The position numbers were made by a program, and so were the translations under genes. The notes under the pieces were generated by a model. It was not told the DNA's origin and searched no databases. It saw only the letters and a program-made list of their open reading frames with translations. A stretch of DNA of 64,000 bases, from positions 124,001 through 188,000 of the forward strand of contig NZ_BMVG01000008.1 in assembly GCF_014650595.1 (NCBI RefSeq). Direction: 5' to 3'. This stretch comes from Streptomyces alanosinicus (lineage in GTDB: Bacteria; Actinomycetota; Actinomycetes; Streptomycetales; Streptomycetaceae). Positions 24,294 to 31,836 of the stretch are shown here, one piece after another. Within the stretch, counting starts at the first letter, position 1. The number at the start of each line of letters is the position of its first letter.

Positions 24294-25916
24294 ATGACCG
24301 ATCACGGTGCCGATCTGCTGATCCGGGCGGCCGCGGTGCACACGCTGGTGCCCGGCCAGGGGCCGCGGCGGGCTCTGGCGGTGCGGGGCGACCGCATCGC
24401 CGCGCTGTCGTCCGATCCGAAGGGGCTCGACGCGTGGGTGACGGCGGGTACCCGGGTCCTCGATCTGCCCGGGGCCACGGTTCTGCCGGCGTTCGACGAC
24501 ACGCACACCCATCTGATCTTCGCCGGGCACAGCGCCCATGACGTGCCGGTCCACCGGGCCCGCACCATCGCCGAGTTCCTGGACCTGATCCGGCAGCGGG
24601 CCGCCACGACGCCCGAGGGCGAGTGGATCCGCACGACCGCCAACTGGCAGGAACTCCATCTGGCGGAGCGCCGTATGCCCACCGCCGCCGAACTCGACCG
24701 GGCCACCGACCGCCACCCGGTCCTCGTCAAGCGCGGCGGACACAACGACGTCGTCAACAGCTACGCCCTGCGGCTGGCGGGCATCACACAGAACACGCCC
24801 GTGCCGGCGGGCGGCGTGATCGGCCGGGACGCGGACGGCCGGCTCAACGGCCGCCTCGTCGACAACGCCCTGGGACTGGTGGAGCGGCACGTCCCGGCGC
24901 AGAGCCGGGCCCAGCGTATCGACGGGCTCCGGCTGGCCGGCGGGCAGTACGCGGCCACGGGGATCGGCACCGTGCGCGACTGTGCGGTCTCCCTCGACGA
25001 CTACGCCGTGCTGCGGGCCGCCCGCGAGGCCGGCGCGCTCCGGATCCGGGTGCGCGCGCTGATCTCCGCGCTCGGCCTGTCCGGCACCGCCCAGGTGGAG
25101 GACCTGCTCGACGCCATGGAGGACCTGCGCCACGGCGCCGACCCGTGGCTGCGCGTGTGGGGGGTGAAGTTCGGCCTCGACGGCGGCCTGGAGGCCGGCG
25201 CCACCGAGGAGCCCTACGCCTGCGACCACGCCTTCTCCGGCACCCTGACCTGGGAGCCCGACGCGCTGGTCGAGGCGGTCGAAGCGGTGGTGCGGCGCGG
25301 TTGGCGGGTCGGCACCCATGCCTATGGCGACCGTGCCGTACGCCTCCTCCTCGATGTCTACGAGCGGGTGCTGCGCCGCCATCCCGGCGTGCCCGCGGGC
25401 ACGCTCGTCATGGAGCACGGCGGTCTGGCCGGCCCCGAACAGCGGGCCCGCGCCGTCGCGTTGGGCATCCCGGTCACCATCCAGCAGCCGCTGCTGCACG
25501 ACACCGCCGACGTCGAGCGCGAGTTCTGGGGGCCGGAGCGCGTCGCCGCGCTGTTCCCGGCCCGGGGCTGGCTGGACCAGGGGGCGCTGGTGGCCGCCGG
25601 CTCCGACTACCCCGTCGGCCGGTTCGGCGCCATGCGCTCCGTCTGGGGCATGACCACCCGGCAGACCGTCATCGGTGTCCAGGGCCCCGAACACGCCATC
25701 GGCCACGACGAGGCCATCGCCCTGCACACCACCCGGGCCGCGCGCCTGCTCGGCGAGGAACAGCTGCGCGGCAGCCTCACCGCCGGGCGGCTCGCCGACC
25801 TCACTGTCTGGGACCAGGACCCCGCGCACTGCACGGGCACCGGCCTGCGCGACCTCTGCCCCACCCACACGGTCCTCGGCGGCCGCGTCGTCCACGGCCC
25901 CGAACCCACCGCCTGA
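24294..25916 (+). CDS. Amidohydrolase, YtcJ-like (family 3)
   Basis: A 540-residue cytosolic amidohydrolase of the YtcJ-like group. The first metal site is in LPAFDDTHTHLIFAGHS. Other features are VLVKRGGHNDVVNSYAL, WGVKFGLDGGLEAGATEEPY, the later His in GWRVGTHAYGDRAVRLLLD and METAL-type segment LVMEHGGLAGPEQ, and the Asp in LVAAGSDYPVGRFGAM. It ends with the composite-domain segment GSLTAGRLADLTVWDQDP. The substrates of YtcJ-like proteins are mostly unknown. A 222-bp gap separates it from the MBL operon, so it has its own promoter. The opposite LysR gene could regulate it but is convergent rather than divergent. Confidence 0.85.
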   Translation: MTDHGADLLIRAAAVHTLVPGQGPRRALAVRGDRIAALSSDPKGLDAWVTAGTRVLDLPGATVLPAFDDTHTHLIFAGHSAHDVPVHRARTIAEFLDLIRQRAATTPEGEWIRTTANWQELHLAERRMPTAAELDRATDRHPVLVKRGGHNDVVNSYALRLAGITQNTPVPAGGVIGRDADGRLNGRLVDNALGLVERHVPAQSRAQRIDGLRLAGGQYAATGIGTVRDCAVSLDDYAVLRAAREAGALRIRVRALISALGLSGTAQVEDLLDAMEDLRHGADPWLRVWGVKFGLDGGLEAGATEEPYACDHAFSGTLTWEPDALVEAVEAVVRRGWRVGTHAYGDRAVRLLLDVYERVLRRHPGVPAGTLVMEHGGLAGPEQRARAVALGIPVTIQQPLLHDTADVEREFWGPERVAALFPARGWLDQGALVAAGSDYPVGRFGAMRSVWGMTTRQTVIGVQGPEHAIGHDEAIALHTTRAARLLGEEQLRGSLTAGRLADLTVWDQDPAHCTGTGLRDLCPTHTVLGGRVVHGPEPTA

Positions 25917-26012
25917 CCCACGGGAACGGCAGTACGCGTGGACCGTACCTCCCGCTTTCGGAGGGCTTCGTCCGCGCCGATGGAGTTGTCCGGCGGCCCG
26001 CGAAGGCGATCC

Positions 26013-26957
26013 TCAGCCGCCCGGGGGCTGTTCGTCCCAGGTGGCGGTGCGTTCGCGGGCGACGTCGCGTAGCAGGCCGAGGAACACCTCGACGAGCGGG
26101 GTGAGTGTCGTGTCGGCCTGGGTGAGCGCCTGGATCTCACGGTGCAGTGGCGGCCGCAGCAGGCCCCGATGCGTGGTGCCGGGGATGCCGGTCAGCGCCA
26201 GACGTGAGACCAGGGCGACGCCGCTGCCCGCGCCGACCAGGGCCTGGGCGATGTCGAAGGACTCCGTCTCGAACCGCACCCTGGGGGTGAAGCCCTCCTC
26301 GCCCGCGGCCCGGTCGAGTTGTTCCCGCGCGGCGTGGCCGGCCACGATGCCCACCCACGCCTCGCCGCTCAGCTGCTTCAGCCGCAGTGGTCTGCCCGGC
26401 GGTGTGGCGACGGCGAGCGGATGGTCGTCGGGGAGGACCACGACCATCGGGTCGTGCAGCAGCGGATGTCTGCGGACGTGCGGGGGCAGCGCGGGTGAGG
26501 GGCCCCAGGAGGCGACGACGGCGAGGTCCAGCCGGCCGGCGGTGATCTCGCCCAGGCCCCGGCCCGAGATCAGGTCGACGACGGAGACATCGGCGTCGGG
26601 ATGGCGGTGCCGCAGCGCCGTCAGCGCGGGTGGCACCAGATGCAGGGCGGCGGCCTGGAAGGCGCCGACCCGCAGCCGCAGGGAGAGATGCCCGAGGAGC
26701 ACCTGCATGTCGGCGGCCGCCTGTTCCGCCGCCGTGTGCACGGTCCGCCCGTGTGCCGCGAGCAGCGCACCGGCCTCGGTGAGCGTCGCGCCGCGCGGCC
26801 CGCGCCGGACGAGGGGCACCTGCCATGCGCGTTCGGCCCTGGCGAGCTGCTGGGTCACGGCGGCGGGCGTGAGCCGCAGGGCGTGGGCGGCCGCGGTGAG
26901 CGAGCCGTACTCCTCGATCAGGGCGAGCAGCCGCAGCTGCCCCGGGTCCACGAGCAT
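26013..26957 (-). CDS. LysR-family transcriptional regulator
   Basis: A 314-residue LysR-type regulator. The N-terminal helix-turn-helix is QLRLLALIEEYGSLTAAAHALRLTPAAVTQQL; the remaining sequence is a periplasmic-binding-protein-like effector domain (from about residue 90, LRLRVGAFQAAALHLVPPAL). It is divergent from a LysE-type exporter with a 99-bp gap. LysR/LysE pairs usually control export of an amino acid such as lysine or arginine, so it probably activates that gene. The ligand is unknown. Confidence 0.9.
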   Translation of the reverse strand: MLVDPGQLRLLALIEEYGSLTAAAHALRLTPAAVTQQLARAERAWQVPLVRRGPRGATLTEAGALLAAHGRTVHTAAEQAAADMQVLLGHLSLRLRVGAFQAAALHLVPPALTALRHRHPDADVSVVDLISGRGLGEITAGRLDLAVVASWGPSPALPPHVRRHPLLHDPMVVVLPDDHPLAVATPPGRPLRLKQLSGEAWVGIVAGHAAREQLDRAAGEEGFTPRVRFETESFDIAQALVGAGSGVALVSRLALTGIPGTTHRGLLRPPLHREIQALTQADTTLTPLVEVFLGLLRDVARERTATWDEQPPGG

Positions 26958-27056
26958 GCACTCATGTTAATGCTGCACCGAAGGCTCTTAACTTCTCTTA
27001 AATGGGCTGGTCGGAGATGCTGGAGCGGCCCTGTCCGACCGTCCGGAAGGCCCCTC
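26958..27056. promoter_or_regulatory. Divergent lysR/lysE control region
   Basis: A short AT-rich patch (26965-27001) carries TTAATG, TCTTAA and TCTTAA spaced about one helical turn apart. This is the likely LysR-binding and promoter area. No full T-N11-A palindrome is certain. Confidence 0.4.
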
Positions 27057-27698
27057 GTGCCCACCCGTCTGCCCGCGTTCCTGCTCACCACCTGGCTGCT
27101 CGCCATGCTCCCGGGGGCCGGTCAGGCGGTGATGATCCGTCAGGTGCTGGCGGGCGGACTGCGTGCGGCCCGGGGCACGATCGTCGGCAACGCGGCCGGT
27201 CTGCTGCTGTGGTCCATGGCCGCGGCGGCCGGTCTGTCGGCCGTTCTGCCGGCCAGTCCGCGCGCGTACACGGCGATACAGATCATGGGCGGGATCGTGC
27301 TTGTCGCGCTCGGTGTGCGGACGCTGACGGCCGCGCGCCGCGCCGCGCCGGAGCCCGGGGAGGCCGGCCCCGTGGGCGCCCCGGCGGGCGCGGGCCGGGC
27401 CGGATTCCGCGGCGGCTGCGCGACGGGCCTCGGTACGAGTCTCGGCAACCCCAAGGCCGGTGTGTTCGCCGTGTCGGTGCTGCCGCAGTTCGTCACGGGG
27501 ACGGGGCCGGTGTTCCTGTCCAGCGCCCTGCTCGGCGGGGTCTGGGCCCTGGTGAACGCCTGCTGGTACCTGCTGTTCACCTGGCTCGTCCATCGCGGCC
27601 GCGCGCTGGTGACCCGGCCCGCGGTCAGCCGGGGACTGGCCCTGGCCACGGGGATCGCCCTGCTCGCCCTGGGCGTGGCGGTGGCCGCGGGCGCGTGA
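27057..27698 (+). CDS. LysE-family amino-acid exporter
   Basis: A 213-residue membrane protein with about six helices. RhtB/LysE features include the N-terminal PAFLLTTWLLAMLPGAGQAVMIRQ, GNAAGLLLWSMAAAAGLSAVL, YTAIQIMGGIVLVALGVRTL and GCATGLGTSLGNPKAGVFAVSVLPQF, where the NPK motif is typical. The GTG at 27057 is preceded by GGAAGG with seven bases between. It is transcribed away from the LysR gene. Export of a basic or branched amino acid is likely; the exact substrate is unknown. Confidence 0.88.
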   Translation: MPTRLPAFLLTTWLLAMLPGAGQAVMIRQVLAGGLRAARGTIVGNAAGLLLWSMAAAAGLSAVLPASPRAYTAIQIMGGIVLVALGVRTLTAARRAAPEPGEAGPVGAPAGAGRAGFRGGCATGLGTSLGNPKAGVFAVSVLPQFVTGTGPVFLSSALLGGVWALVNACWYLLFTWLVHRGRALVTRPAVSRGLALATGIALLALGVAVAAGA

Positions 27699-28007
27699 GG
27701 TGGGACGTCGAACAGTTCGCTGCAGACGGTGGCCGGTTCGGCCCTGGTGAGCTTGCCGTCCAGGGCGAGGAGCCGCAGCCGGACGGCAGGCGCCGTCGGC
27801 GCAGACCAGGTGCTCGTCGGTGTTGTCCAAGAACACCGGCAGCACCCGGAGGGTGCCTCCTCCCCGTGTGGTCCAGTCCTGGAGAAGCTGAATCATCCCG
27901 GGTCGAGGCACCCTTCCCCCGTCCAGTTCACACTCTGTCACCAGCACCGGGCCGCCCATGAATTCATGAGGCGCGAACGCGGGACACCAGGCGGCCGTCC
28001 TGTCTCC
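27699..28007. other. Spacer between convergent genes, possible minus-strand gene relic
   Basis: On the minus strand, from an ATG at 27959, a coherent stretch reads MGGPVLVTECELDGGRV, then LQDWTTRGGGTLRVLPVFLDNTDEHLVCADGAC. It then seems to continue in another frame as RLRLLALDGKLTRAEPATVCSELFDVPP. This could be a short frameshifted gene, but I do not recognise the family. A 10-bp inverted repeat AGGGTGCCTC/GAGGCACCCT surrounds part of it. Confidence 0.3.
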
Positions 28008-29087
28008 TTACTCCACCACATTGAGCATCGAGGAGGGCGACGTCTTGTCGCCGATGGAGAAGCTCAGGTACGTGCTTCCGAGCGGAGCGCCGGCGCCGGC
28101 CTTCACCTCCACCCACATCACGGATGTCGACCCCCCTTGCGGCAGCGCCAGGTTGACATCCGGGAACGTGAGCCCGTCCGCCGACACGTTCCCGTTGTAC
28201 TGACGCGTGTTCTGGAAGGCGTCCATGACGGTCAGCTTGTAGGAGGCGAACTCGAGCCCCTTTCCCGGAGGGAGGGTCACCTTGATGTTCTGTGGGGGAA
28301 CCGCTGCCTGTCCGCCGTTCTGCAGTTGCACGCCCGGGTAGCGGGTTTCGACGCCGCGCTTGAGAGAGACCGGGTCGCCCGGCGACACCGAGAACGGGAC
28401 CACGGGCGCGGAGTGGAGTCGTACGGCCACGTCGGCCAGCTGGGCGCCCGACCAGAACCCGAGCTGGGTGTCGTCCGCGAACTTGATGTACGCGTCGGAC
28501 GACACAGCCGTGAAGGAGCCCTTGTGCTGCTCCCAGTACCGCTTCCAGGCGCTGCCGACTGTTGCTTCGTCGGCCTTGCGGATCTCGAGGATGTCCCGGT
28601 CCAGCTCGACGCCGCCGAACGGCGAGGAGCCGTCGGTGACGGTATAGCGCATCCGCACGGGGTGCGGGCCGTCCTGGGCGAACGCGGCTCCCGCCAGGAA
28701 GGTGACTTCGTACCGCGCTCCGTGGATCAGCCCGGCGATGCGCTGGCCCACGTAGCCATGCCATTGGTTGCCCATGCCGATGAGGTCGACGGCGTTGCTT
28801 CCGTGTGACGCGTCCCGCCACTCGTTCTGGTCGAAGGCGTAGTCGTGGCTGCGCACGTCGATGTAATTCCCCCTCGGCCCCTGGTCGTTGCCGAGATTGT
28901 TGCCGTTGCTGCCGTAGTCCCACTCGGAGAGATACACGTTCTGTGCCCTGGCGACCGCGTTGTAGTAGACGTACTCCGACTCCAGGAAATTGGGTGCCTT
29001 CTGGAAGCCTCCGTCCCTGACGAGATTGGGGTTGGTGTTGCCGCTGTCGGCGGCGGCCGGCTGCGGAGAGGGGACGACTGATGTCAC
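28008..29087 (-). CDS. Beta-sandwich protein, DUF642-like, without signal peptide
   Basis: A 359-residue protein of uncertain role. Residues about 20-215 resemble DUF642 / galactose-binding-like beta-sandwiches (NLVRDGGFQKAPNF near the start, NAVDLIGMGNQWHGYVGQ and GARYEVTFLAGAAF in the middle). A second beta-domain follows (about 216-359, PVSLKRGVETRYPGVQLQ). The GTG at 29087 has a strong AAGGAGGA site, and an in-frame TGA lies four codons before it, so no signal sequence can be hidden upstream. The base composition is visibly less GC-rich than neighbours. It stands alone; such extracellular-type folds without an export signal suggest cytosolic use or unusual export. Confidence 0.7.
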   Translation of the reverse strand: MTSVVPSPQPAAADSGNTNPNLVRDGGFQKAPNFLESEYVYYNAVARAQNVYLSEWDYGSNGNNLGNDQGPRGNYIDVRSHDYAFDQNEWRDASHGSNAVDLIGMGNQWHGYVGQRIAGLIHGARYEVTFLAGAAFAQDGPHPVRMRYTVTDGSSPFGGVELDRDILEIRKADEATVGSAWKRYWEQHKGSFTAVSSDAYIKFADDTQLGFWSGAQLADVAVRLHSAPVVPFSVSPGDPVSLKRGVETRYPGVQLQNGGQAAVPPQNIKVTLPPGKGLEFASYKLTVMDAFQNTRQYNGNVSADGLTFPDVNLALPQGGSTSVMWVEVKAGAGAPLGSTYLSFSIGDKTSPSSMLNVVE

Positions 29088-29772
29088 GGAACTCCTCCTT
29101 CACTGGTCAGCGCGAGTCATCGCGCTAGGCGAAGATGCCCGCTTCGCCGAGGGATTCGACGAGACCGGGCGTGGGGTGGGCGATGACCGGGATCGGGTTT
29201 CGACACCGGACTCCCCCGGAGCAGCCCGACGTCTGTCGCCTCGCGAACAGCGAGGCGAGAGCGCGGGGCAGCTGGACGCGTCCGAGGTAAACCGCAGACA
29301 AGGCTGGACCTCTCCCGGGCTTTCACGAAAGGGGGTCGATGGGGGCGCGCCGCGCGGGAATCGCTTGCCCGCCACACGGGTGGCCGGCCGAGTTCCGCAT
29401 CAGCCGATCACACACGACACATGTGCATCGAGTGAACTCCCCGTCGACGTCCTCCACGCCCCACGCTGCGACTCCTCCCCCTTCGGTTCCGCGGGGCACG
29501 CCGCGCCGAAGTGAGTGATGATGACCGGGACCTATTCCCGCAAATCCAGCCACGGGCCTATAAACTTATTAAGTCGAAACATTCTGGTCGCCTGGCTCGT
29601 TTGAGAGTGTGTGCGGGCGACTGTCCACGCCTCCCCAGGGCCCCTGCTGAGACGTCAGCTCTGCCCTTGGCGAATCTGCGGCGGGCAGAGAATCCGTATC
29701 CGGGGGTCTTCCGAGGTCAAGAGTGGAGTCGACGGCATCCCTGCCGCGGCCAAGGAGATCCAAGGAGACCAG
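29088..29772. other. Long intergenic region before clpP3
   Basis: No coding frame is convincing here. The first part serves the divergent beta-sandwich gene. AT-rich sequence at 29560-29590 (around CTATAAACTTATTAAG) could hold a promoter. A PopR-type operator lies at 29674-29690. The rest shows only short repeats such as CGCGAGTCATCGCG and CGAAG-N-CTTCG. Confidence 0.5.
29674..29690. promoter_or_regulatory. Probable PopR operator upstream of clpP3
   Basis: The site ATCTGCG-GCG-GGCAGAG matches, at 11 of 14 positions, the operator I recall for PopR of S. lividans (TTCTGCC-N3-GGCAGAA). A further half site CTCTGCCC lies at 29659-29666, making a perfect eight-base inverted repeat with GGGCAGAG (29683-29690). 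It sits about 80 bp before the clpP3 start. Confidence 0.6.
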
Positions 29773-30411
29773 ATGACCTCACTCACCACGCTCGCGCCCC
29801 GCGCGGAGGAGGGCGACACACCGCCCAGCCGTTTCGACGACCATCTCGCGGCCCAGCTGCTGGCCCAGCGGATCGTCCTGCTCGGCACACAGGTCGACGA
29901 CGTGTCGGCCAACCGGGTGTGCGCACAGTTGCTGCTGCTGTCGGCGGAGGACCCCCGCACCGACATCAGCCTGTACATCAACAGCCCCGGCGGGTCGGTC
30001 ACCGCGGGTCTCGGCATCTACGACACCATGCGGCTCATCCCGAACGACGTCTCGACGCTGGCGGTGGGGTTCGCCGCCAGCATGGGCCAGTTCCTGCTCA
30101 CCGTGGGGGCGCCCGGCAAGCGGTTCGCGCTGCCGAACACACGGATCATGATGCACCAGCCCTCCGCGGGCATCGGCGGCACCGCCGCGGACATCGAGAT
30201 CCAGGCGGAGAACCTCCAGTTCACCAAGAAGGCCGTCGAGCGGATCACCGCCGAGCACACCGGGCAGAGCGAGGCGACGATCGCCCGGGACGGCGACCGG
30301 GACCGCTGGTTCACGGCCGAACAGGCCAGGGAGTACGGGATCGTGGACCGGGTGGTGGAGTCGCTCGCCGACATCCGCCCGGCCGCGTCGCGCCGACGGA
30401 TGGGGTTGTGA
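29773..30411 (+). CDS. clpP3: ATP-dependent Clp protease proteolytic subunit, ClpP3-type
   Basis: A 212-residue ClpP serine peptidase. The N-terminal LAAQLLAQRIVLLGTQVDD, the oxyanion segment LYINSPGGSVTAGLGIYDTM, the nucleophile Ser in FAASMGQFLL, the catalytic His in IMMHQPSAGIGG and the Asp in DRDRWFTAEQA are all present, so the enzyme is complete. AAGGAG precedes the ATG at 29773. It is the first gene of a two-gene clpP operon. In Streptomyces the second clpP operon (clpP3-clpP4) is switched on by PopR when ClpP1/P2 fails, and popR lies just downstream on the opposite strand. Confidence 0.93.
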   Translation: MTSLTTLAPRAEEGDTPPSRFDDHLAAQLLAQRIVLLGTQVDDVSANRVCAQLLLLSAEDPRTDISLYINSPGGSVTAGLGIYDTMRLIPNDVSTLAVGFAASMGQFLLTVGAPGKRFALPNTRIMMHQPSAGIGGTAADIEIQAENLQFTKKAVERITAEHTGQSEATIARDGDRDRWFTAEQAREYGIVDRVVESLADIRPAASRRRMGL

Positions 30412-30412
30412 C

Positions 30413-31015
30413 ATGGGGTCGTACACTGTTCCGTACGTCATCGAGCGGACCGCGCAGGGTGAGCGGTTCTACGACGTCTTCAGCCGGCTGCTGAACGAAC
30501 GGATCATCTTCCTCGGTACCGAGATCGATGACGGGGTCGCCAATGTGGTCATCGCCCAACTCCTCCATCTGGAGTCGGCGAATCCGGAGCAGGAGATCTC
30601 GATCTATCTCAACTCGCCCGGTGGATCGTTCACTTCGCTGATGGCGATCTACGACACGATGACGTTCGTGCAGGCGCCGATCTCCACGTTCTGCGTCGGT
30701 CAGGCGGCGTCGACGGCGGCGGTGCTGCTGGCCGGCGGAGATCCCGGGCGACGGTTCGTGCTCCAGCACGCGCGGGTACTGCTCGGCCAGCCGGCCAGCG
30801 GCGGCCGGCAGGGGACGGTCTCCGATCTCAGCCTCGCGGCCAAGGAGATGGTCCGTATCCGCTCGCAGGTGGAGGAGGTCCTGTCCCGGCACACGCATCA
30901 CGACGTGACGACGCTGCGCGCGGACATGGACCGGGACAAGGTGCTCACCGCCGAGGAGGCCGTCGCCTACGGGCTCGCCGACGAGGTGCTGAGCCGACGG
31001 CTCGCGTTCGCCTGA
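30413..31015 (+). CDS. clpP4: Clp protease subunit ClpP4-type, catalytic His replaced by Gly
   Basis: A 200-residue ClpP homologue starting one base after the clpP3 stop. The N-terminal FSRLLNERIIFLGTEIDD, IYLNSPGGSFTSLMAIYDTM, the Ser in GQAASTAAVLLAGG and the Asp in MDRDKVLTAEEAVAYG are conserved. The catalytic His position (HQPS in ClpP3) reads LLGQPASGG, so His is Gly. By family knowledge this should inactivate its own triad. It may form a mixed barrel with ClpP3, giving structure or partner docking rather than cleavage. It should be co-transcribed with clpP3. Confidence 0.92.
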   Translation: MGSYTVPYVIERTAQGERFYDVFSRLLNERIIFLGTEIDDGVANVVIAQLLHLESANPEQEISIYLNSPGGSFTSLMAIYDTMTFVQAPISTFCVGQAASTAAVLLAGGDPGRRFVLQHARVLLGQPASGGRQGTVSDLSLAAKEMVRIRSQVEEVLSRHTHHDVTTLRADMDRDKVLTAEEAVAYGLADEVLSRRLAFA

Positions 31016-31049
31016 CCCCCGCGCGGCCATGGCCGAAGGCCGGCGAGCC

Positions 31050-31086
31050 GGCCGGTACGGCGGTGGTGCGCCCCGTCGTACCGGCC
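31050..31086. terminator. Hairpin between convergent clpP4 and popR
   Basis: Inverted repeat GGCCGGTACG (31050-31059) and CGTACCGGCC (31077-31086) with a 17-base loop, between the two convergent stops. It is a likely bidirectional terminator. Confidence 0.6.
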
Positions 31087-31101
31087 GTCGGTCCGGTCGG
31101 G

Positions 31102-31533
31102 TCAGGCGGCCAGGCAGAGGCCGTCGTACCGCGCCGTGGGCGTCGTACGGCCCCGGCCCACCCGGCTCCGGGTGGGCCGGGCCAGGTCGTCCTGGGCGAG
31201 GGAGAGCAGGTCGGCGAGGCCGAGGCCGAGGGCCTGGGCGGCGGCCGCGAGCACCTCGGACGAGGCCTCCTTGCGTCCGCGCTCCAGCTCCGACAGGTAC
31301 GGCATCGAGATCCGGGCCGCCTCCGCGACGTCCTTCAGCGTGCGTTCCTGGGCGAGCCGCTCGCGCCGCAGCACATCGCCGACGAGGTCGCGCCACAGGG
31401 GCTCCCTCGGCGCGGGTGTCTGCGGGGCTCCCGCCGGTCGCTGCGGACCGCGGGCCGCCCCACCGGGACGGGACGGTGAGGCCTGCGGGCGCAGGGGGAT
31501 GACACGGGCTTCGTTCGGCGTATGGGTGCTCAC
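31102..31533 (-). CDS. popR: PopR-type XRE regulator of clpP3-clpP4
   Basis: A 143-residue DNA-binding protein. After a disordered Pro/Ala-rich leader, an XRE helix-turn-helix is visible (RTLKDVAEAARISMPYLSELERGR, about residues 65-90), followed by SSEVLAAAAQALGLGLADLL. The protein ends in LCLAA. In S. lividans PopR activates clpP3-clpP4 and is degraded by ClpP1/P2 through its last two Ala residues, so the terminal AA and the gene position fit this identity. The GTG at 31533 has GAGGGG before it. A MITE-like element begins only nine bases upstream of the start. Confidence 0.88.
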   Translation of the reverse strand: MSTHTPNEARVIPLRPQASPSRPGGAARGPQRPAGAPQTPAPREPLWRDLVGDVLRRERLAQERTLKDVAEAARISMPYLSELERGRKEASSEVLAAAAQALGLGLADLLSLAQDDLARPTRSRVGRGRTTPTARYDGLCLAA

Positions 31534-31542
31534 CCCCTCAGC

Positions 31543-31720
31543 CTAGGCCCTGTCGTCAAACTCCCGCCTGCCTGGGGGCGGCTGGCACGCACATCTGCCG
31601 CGTTGTCGTCAGTCGCCGACGCGCCGCGTCGACTCCCTCCTCCGCCTTGCAGCTGCACGCACCAGCCGTCCCCAGGCCCGCCCTCCGGGCGGACGACGGG
31701 AGTTTGACGACAGGGCCTAG
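31543..31720. mobile_element. MITE-like element with 20-bp terminal inverted repeats
   Basis: A 170-bp element (31547-31716) is bounded by perfect inverted repeats GCCCTGTCGTCAAACTCCCG and its complement, and flanked by CTAG on both sides as a probable 4-bp target duplication (31543-31546 and 31717-31720). The inner arms are also partly inverted repeats (GCCTGGGGRCGGCTGG on each side), so the RNA could fold into a long stem. It encodes no transposase and must be moved in trans. A CTAG (YTAR) target is usual for IS5- and IS701-type transposases. It occupies the region where the popR promoter would be expected. Confidence 0.88.
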
Positions 31721-31836
31721 GGATCCGGGGCGCCGGGGGAAGGGAGCGGCGTTCTGCCCTGGGTGAAGCCGTGCGGGCGGAGCGGAGGTGCCGCGAGCCT
31801 GTGCGCCGCCTTTCCGGTCACGGCACCGGGCGGTGG

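Noticed and set aside
31542..31721. The perfect inverted repeats taken as a simple transcription terminator
   Set aside because: The arms are separated by about 130 bases and flanked by duplicated CTAG, which fits a transposable element better.
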